Shown here in pieces: positions 57,991-64,000 of a stretch of DNA of 64,000 bases; the stretch's first letter is position 1, and the number at the start of each line of letters is the position of its first letter. This stretch comes from Protonemura montana (Eukaryota > Arthropoda > Insecta > Plecoptera > Nemouridae). The DNA lies in the NCBI GenBank assembly GCA_947568835.1, contig OX387610.1, positions 13,993,001 through 14,057,000 of the forward strand, written 5' to 3'. The position numbers and the translations under genes were made by a program. The notes beneath the pieces are model-generated. The model was not told the origin of the DNA. It searched no databases and saw only the letters and a list, made by a program, of their open reading frames with translations.

Positions 57991-59386
57991 GCAATTTTTT
58001 TTTCTCTCGCTACTTGCAATCATTTAGTTAAAATGGCTGACTACACAGCCTATAACAATAACATACAAGCTATCAAAATTGTATGTTGCAAAAAAAAAGC
58101 TTTTTAATCGGCCATTTCCACTGTGTTTTTATCAAAAAAATACTTTAAAATTGTAAAATGACTGCATTTCATATCATTGTGAATCGCAGGTAATAAATTC
58201 TAGCGAAGAAATCAAAGGTGAGAAGTTAATAAAAAACTGCGTCTGTCAACTTTAAAGGTACGCACGTGCGTAACCAAACTTCCTGACAGCAAACAACAAA
58301 AAAAAACTCATAAATAACATCCTTATTTACGCACTTTTCACTTTTTTTTTTCTTTGATATTATGCCTTGTGACACAAAGTAACGATTTTGTAATAAACAA
58401 TGGCTGACAGTTTTTTTATTTTATTTTATTCTGTAACTAATGATACAACATTGAAAAGAACAAATGAATCCTTTTGTTTGCTCTAGCTTTTAGCTTGAAA
58501 CTAAAAAAAATGGGATGCAAAAATTCATAGGAAGGTTGGTTTTTTGTTACACGGCTTGTAGGAGACCAGAATACTTTGATGGTGAAACAAAATGTGCATT
58601 GATATGATTTTGAACAAGAATTGGAATGATTGGGTATTTGATTGACTTGAAAATATATGTATCGTTTACTCTATGTCCTATGACATATATTGGAACTCAC
58701 TTTTTCTATAAAGAAATGTAATTAATGATAAAAAAAAGTCTGTCAATTTTATTTTTTTTGACAAAAAACTACGTGACCACAATGCAATGTTCCCTATTGA
58801 AATGACAAAATGCTAAATTTCAAACACAAAACCATTGTGATTTTCAACAGTTTTTTTTTTGCGTTGAATAAATCAGCTGCGTACGATATCAGCTACGTTC
58901 GTCCATCTTTTTCCTGACAAAGATACAAAAATCTATAGCCAATCAAACTCGGAATACCCCTAATTATTTTGTCAATTTACCGCTTTGATACTTCCATTGT
59001 GCGTACGCTTTCACACCCTTTCATTGTCTAGTCCCGTCCCTTGTTTCGCTTTTTGAATGCGACACGATATCACCCCTCGGTCCCCTTGGCACCCACCCCC
59101 TTGGCACCCACACCATCTTCCGCTCGGGTTAATATTGGAACAAAACAAGTCCCTGCAAACGCCCCCTCCTCCCACCCGCACCCACCCCTCCCCCACCCAT
59201 CGCACAAGTCGAGTACTTCTGTTTCAAGAGCCATTTGAAAACAACACCTATTTAATTGACAATTATGATTACCAAGTTTAGTCTTTCATGTTTTAAGAAG
59301 ACTGCACGTCGCTTATTTCGGTATTTTCATGATAGGTAAAGACAGATTTTTCGCAAAAAATATCAAAATACCTTTTTAAAACAAAA
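57991..59386. other. No gene seen
   Basis: AT-rich sequence. A C-rich patch at 59080-59200 (CACCCACCCC type) produces spurious ORFs on both strands. Confidence 0.5.
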
Positions 59387-59530
59387 ACTATTTCATGTTG
59401 AGTGAAGAACATCTAAATTTCCAAACGTTTGTCCTTCACTAAGCATTCAAAACCCAGTTGAAATAGTTTTTGTTAAAACTAGTGCTAAGTTTACATCAAG
59501 TAGACATGAGTCTAAAAACAATCATTTTGA
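59387..59530 (+). mobile_element. Penelope-like element remnant, copy 2
   Basis: AAGCATTCAAAACCCAGTTG, AAATAGTTTTTGTTAAAACT and AGTGCTAAG match the reverse complement of 26650-26735. CCAAACGTTTGTCC stands where the ribozyme GAAACGTTGG would be, and the hammerhead boxes are lost. AAAAACTATTTCA and TGAAATAGTTTTT form an inverted pair around this copy (about 59387-59480). Confidence 0.5.
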
Positions 59531-60285
59531 TTTAACGATTGTCTTTCAGGTATTTACAGGTGCTAATTCACCACCAAGTAATTTATTAACTCGGCTTCTA
59601 AGATTAACCGTTTGCCAGTCAGATTTCTTTCACTGCAGCTTGCTTTGCTACCCGTCAAAAAAGCTAAAACTCCATGAAAACGTTATCAAATATAGAAAAT
59701 GTCTTTCATAAAGTAGTACTGCGAAATAACCATGAATTAAGTCATCATAAGTTTTAAACATAATTGTGTCATAATTTTAAACGAGTATTTTTAAAAAAAC
59801 ATGATACAAAAACGCATACATCATTCATTACTTGAGACGCTTTTCTTAAGAGAAAACTCAAAGAAACCCGGCACTGCCTTGCTCTCAAGTTACAACCAAC
59901 GAAAAAATAACAGGGTGCACAAAAAAACGGGGCAACCCTTGCGCAGACCTCGGTGGTTATTTAGCTGTCATTGGGGAAATCAACGCCCGAGATCTGATAC
60001 TCGTACCACAGCTTCACGGCTCACGATTAGCCGATAAATAACTCGGATCAAATCAGAGATAACCGCTGCTGAATCCGTTAATTAGGTCGTAAAATATTAG
60101 TGTCAATTTCTCCAAGAAGTCGTTCGATTTTATTCGTTTCTTGAACGACGTTTGAATTGATCGTGATTTTGTAATAAACCATGTTTTAAAATATATAGAT
60201 TTTTTGTAATAATGTTTAAAAAATTAAGAATAAATCAAATTTCTCAGCGTAAAACTTATTCAATGTCAAATATAAATTACTCAAA
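59531..60285. other. No gene seen
   Basis: A 78-codon ORF at 59801-60037 (plus) is basic and unrecognised. The rest is AT-rich. Confidence 0.45.
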
Positions 60286-60465
60286 TTGTGACGTGATATA
60301 GCGTCACTAGAATCAGAGTGACTGTGAGTATTCACAGTCTCATAATTCTACTCTTTGGAGATCTGTCATTCTCATCAAATACACTAAAATCGTCTCAAAA
60401 ACACCATGCCAATTCAATTTAATTTTGATAGGTTATAAGTGCTTTTTATAATAAAGTAAGAAATT
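60286..60465 (+). mobile_element. 120-bp module plus tRNA-SINE tail
   Basis: Repeats the GTGACGTGATATAGCGTCAC module of 39897-40016 and continues directly into a tail of the tRNA-SINE type (TTTTGATAGGTTATAAGTGC). No tRNA-like head lies between them, unlike at 40 kb. Confidence 0.65.
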
Positions 60466-61273
60466 AATTTACCTTCGTAAAGCAGCCTTTCGTGCGTTTC
60501 GTTATTAGCCAGAAAAATATCTAAGCGTTTTCACAGAAATAATCCAAGTTCGTTTAGAATCACATTAATTTCTCGATCGCATGCCTCAGATAGAAACCCG
60601 TGACTAGTTCAGTGAAAAGTCTAAATTAATTCTCCACATACCAAAGCGCAATCAACCCTTAATAGCATTGGCACGGCACGCTAAACGCATAGAAGAGTAC
60701 CAGCACGGGTACCAAGGGTAGAAGCTGCAAGATGCAAATTAGATGCTGTGGTCAAACAAGGATCGTGGAAACCGAATTAAGGACGATTAGTTAGTCCTGG
60801 AAGTACGTTTCATGCGTAACGATCTCGGTAAAGTGTGTAAGAAGGGCGTTGTAATCGGTATACGGTGGACATTTCACTGCTGAATTGTAGCTGGTAATGG
60901 TAGACCGTATAGCAGTGTTTTGGGAGGTAAGGGAAATTTAAATTTTATACCTTATGATAAGATGTCTAAATTTGTATAGAATAGCATGAAATAAAAGTTA
61001 CTGGTTAGTTTCAGTTATGGCCAGTTTTGCAATGTTTGGATAAAAATTAAACTGCCAGTTCAAATCAGCAAATCAGATACTCGTTTTTTTTCCGGCTCTT
61101 ATATAGATCAATAGTAAAAAGTACAATAATTTCCAAATAAACGAAAATTTATCCACTTCAGAAAATTCAGGAAAACCTTTCCATTCACATAAACGATACT
61201 ATAAATCATTTCGGCCAATCAGCACAATGAATCGCCCATTTTCCGATCATTTTCCCCAAATCACTTTTTCCTT
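60466..61273. other. No gene seen
   Basis: AT-rich DNA with no recognised feature. Confidence 0.45.
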
Positions 61274-61295
61274 CCCCCCCCCCCCCCCCCCCCCC
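61274..61295 (+). repeat. 22-bp poly-C tract
   Basis: Uninterrupted run of 22 C, the longest in the window. Confidence 0.9.
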
Positions 61296-62189
61296 ATACA
61301 CGAACGGCAACCAAACCAAAACACAAAACCCGACGATGCATCTTTTCAACCAACCCTCAGAACCATTGAACTATTTGCCTCACAGCCATTTCATCAGTGC
61401 TTCGTGAGGTCTGCCTCGATAGCGAATGTAACAGTCACTAATTTATTGTTCAACATCAGAACCTCGGGTTAATTAACTTCCCAAAGGCAAAAGGGGCCGT
61501 TAGAGTCCAACCCGAAATGCATCAATTACAGATACGAGATAGGCACAAAGACCAAATGACAATATAGAGAAGAAAAGCCCAGGGAAACATACTACATGCC
61601 ATTACGTTCGCTGAGTATCCACGGAAAAGCGCTATGGTGAACGGAACATTTTCTAAGAGCAAGCCTCGGCAAGGAAATTTATTATGCATCTTTTGTGTGT
61701 TTTAAAAAGGTACGCGATGGTCAAATGTCGTACAAGCGCTCACAGATTACTGATATTTTCTTAAAAAGATGATCAGTCCCTTCACTTCATATTACTTTTG
61801 TTAATTCCAAAGAATTTGAGGGTAAAAGCGACCACTGACCTATAACTGCAAGAAGTAAAACATGATTTAACGATGACCAAAAGTTATGCATTTCCGGTTT
61901 AATTGCTAGGCGGTCATTTTCTTGTTTTGTGAGTTCTTCGTTCGATCTCTTGTGCAGCTACCTGCTATTTCGCAATTAAAAATCGCTCTGTTTATCCTTT
62001 GTATTGCTTTTGACAGAAGAAATGTGACTGAAATCTCCCGGCATGTCCCTTTTATACATCAAATTCCGTTGGCACAACTTATTGATTGGAAAAGCAAAGA
62101 GATCCACGTCCTTTTTTACTATTAAGAACACTAATACCCTCACAAAAATCGATGCCTTCACAGGAATCGATTTGGGCAACCGTTAGCGT
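61296..62189. other. No gene seen
   Basis: Short ORFs on both strands near 61922-62179 have no recognised motif. Confidence 0.45.
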
Positions 62190-62278
62190 ATAGATTTTTG
62201 AGAGGGTAGCAGTGTTCCTGATAATTGAAAAAAATCCACGCATTTCAAGCGTTAGCAATTTAAATCAGATTTAACAGA
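62190..62278 (+). mobile_element. tRNA-SINE tail copy
   Basis: ATTTTTGAGAGGGTAGCAGT and CGCATTTCAAGCGTTAGCAA, then TTTAAATCAGATTT, match the tail and 3' flank of the copy at 50285-50372. The head is missing. Confidence 0.5.
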
Positions 62279-63537
62279 GATGTAAGTAGCACTTATATGT
62301 TCATGACAGGACTATCATTACAGTTATCTCAGCGATAAAAAGTAAAAAGTAAAAACATTAAACGTTATTAAAAGATGATTTCTGTTGTCGTTTGCAGCGT
62401 TGAAACCGAACCGCACCGTAACATGTCTTTGACATGAAATGGCAGCCGAAATTCGATCACCTATCCCATCGTAACTGCCCCATAAAGAGTTAATTAAATC
62501 TTCTGTAGCCAGCCGACCTAACCATTGCCACCAACCACTCTAGCAATGTGATAGAGTTGTACCACTACATAGCGAAGATAGGAACATTAAACCATCCCTT
62601 TTACTAACGGGTCATCAATTATATTTATATCTTGCAGAAAATTCCCGTAACAAAAATCCCATTTTGTCACGGTTTCCCCTCCTACTAGGTCTCTACGCGT
62701 GCTGGTCCGACATTTTATCATTGGGGTTGCTTTACGGCGGAAGATCATAAAAGGGGGATGAAAAAGAAGGTGGCTTATACGAAATGGAGAATTGAGATGA
62801 TTTGAAGATGTTACGTGATTCGTGAGACGTTGCCGATGTCCGTCAGTTGTGTCTGTTGAAGAAACGGCCCAGTTCGGGTGGAAAACGGGTGAAATCAAGA
62901 AGCTGTTACTTATTAACTTTAGCCGGATGCGGAAACTGACATAAGAAAAGCAATTGCTTTAAACTTTAGTAGCTGATGGAATGGGAATCGTAAGGGGGGA
63001 ACACAATGAAATAAATTTAATTCGATTCTCCAATTTTCTTTGAAACGTTTCCCGAGTATTCAATCATTCTTATAAAAGGGATTCAATTAGATCTATGTAC
63101 GCGGACGCGTCGGAAGCGACGGTGGATTTTCAACACATTGTCTTTAGATATTGTTCGCTCCCGGAACTGTTCGAGACAACAAAAAAACAGACAGAAATAT
63201 ACGACGGAGGACAACAGATATCCAAAGAAAATCCAATCTTGCGTATATATACGGTGTAGATATAGTTTTTCTTCGTCTTTCCAAATCGTCTTGGTTGTGT
63301 TTTTCTTTTTCTTTTTTCAGATCACATTATTTTCCATTTAACGGAGTCGCACGCTGCTTCGTCGCTGATAATGTGACCCGCTTTCCCGACGTTATCTAGC
63401 CACTCTCACGCGGAAAAGCGGCTCGGAAAAGCGTCTCGACCCTCGGAAAAACCGCCTAGCGTTGCTTACATGCATCCAGCTCCACTCTAGTGAGTTGGGA
63501 AAACAAAATGTCTACGAGCACGGCACGCGTGAGTCTT
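62279..63537. other. No gene seen
   Basis: A 103-codon minus-strand ORF at 62587-62898 is unrecognised. A GACGCGTCGGAAGCGACGG string near 63101 recalls the GACG islands. Confidence 0.4.
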
Positions 63538-63591
63538 GTGGAAAGCGTGGAAAGCGTGGAAAGCGTGGAAAGCGTGGAAAGCGTGGAAAGC
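63538..63591 (+). repeat. 9-bp tandem repeat, 6 copies
   Basis: GTGGAAAGC is repeated six times without error. Confidence 0.96.
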
Positions 63592-64000
63592 GGATGGGGT
63601 GAATAAGAAATTATCTGGGAAGCTCATTGATGGAAATTTATATGACTAGATCCTGGGAAAGTTACAGTGTTTTCTTCGTGTAGTTGAGGAGGGAATGTTG
63701 ATGATGTTATTTGAATGTTTAACTTTTTGTATCAGCAACTTGAAAGTAACATCAGTCGTTTAGCCAGTTTCATGCTTGTGATCATAAAACATGGCCTTGT
63801 TAGGTGCTTTTCTGTTCGCTTTTATTACCTGGTTGGGGTTCACAATTTTAAATCTCTGTGTTTTTCAACAGACTTACAGTATTGAAAGGGAACCTAATGT
63901 TTTAATTGAAAAAAATCGATTTATAATAAAAAAAAAATATATTTTTGAAATATATATAGTAATAACTACTTTATAATAAACATTTTAAAATCTTTTAAAA
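63592..64000. other. No gene seen
   Basis: AT-rich end of the window. The 61-codon ORF at 63791-63976 starts with a hydrophobic stretch but runs into A/T low-complexity sequence and is not supported. Confidence 0.45.

Noticed and set aside
62587..62898. 103-codon minus-strand ORF
   Set aside because: No motif, no supporting splice or promoter signal and mixed composition. Not distinguishable from chance.

Overview
The window looks like arthropod nuclear DNA, most likely insect, and it is AT-rich and almost entirely non-coding. The organism call rests on two things. First, one short exon on the minus strand (21832-21924) encodes a peptide that I recognise as part of the I-BAR (IMD) domain of insect-type IRSp53/BAIAP2. 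Second, several retroposons carry a head that resembles insect 5S rRNA. No rRNA operon, bacterial-style gene, RBS or operon is present. Long runs of short, overlapping, unconvincing ORFs fit intron or intergenic DNA. If the exon call is right, much of the window may be intron of one minus-strand gene, but I could not find the neighbouring exons and cannot set the gene's limits.

Layout. 0-10 kb: a hypothetical short ORF (437-631), a 5S-headed SINE (2.65-3.32 kb), a CpG-rich GACG island (5.95-6.11 kb) and a 118-bp tandem array (8.19-8.78 kb). 10-20 kb: two MITE-like inverted-repeat elements, 23-bp and 85-bp arrays, a second 5S SINE (12.9-13.5 kb), two small GC-richer ORF islands, a 43-bp minisatellite (15.6-16.15 kb) and a third 5S SINE on the minus strand (18.06-18.84 kb). 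20-30 kb: the I-BAR exon, a tRNA-headed SINE (22.45 kb), the same 43-bp minisatellite in opposite orientation (23.27-23.86 kb), a 54-bp array whose frame stays open for 249 codons (24.97-25.85 kb), and a Penelope-like remnant with a hammerhead-like core (26.75 kb). 30-40 kb: a candidate solo BEL/Pao-type LTR (29.68-30.6 kb), a GATC-rich hairpin, and 71-, 60- and 47-bp arrays. 40-50 kb: seven tandem tRNA-like heads (40.02-40.4 kb), GACG islands (40.87 and 45.8 kb), a fourth 5S SINE (44.89 kb), a non-LTR retrotransposon 3' relic (47.94-48.47 kb) and a tail-less array of three 5S heads (49.3 kb). 50-64 kb: further SINE copies, a 114-bp array (52.25-53.25 kb), a 92-bp triplicate (55.8 kb), a fifth 5S SINE (57.3 kb), a second Penelope-like copy (59.4 kb) and a 9-bp repeat (63.54 kb).

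Two themes stand out. Both polymerase-III-type SINE families here have tandemly multiplied heads: 1-5 copies of the 5S head and 7 copies of the tRNA head. A 36-bp body module of the 5S SINE also varies from 1 to 3 copies. In addition, the only convincing exon lies between two copies of one 43-bp minisatellite in opposite orientation, an arrangement that could fold the pre-mRNA into a long duplex around that exon. Family names given here come from reading the sequence and from recall; no database search was run.
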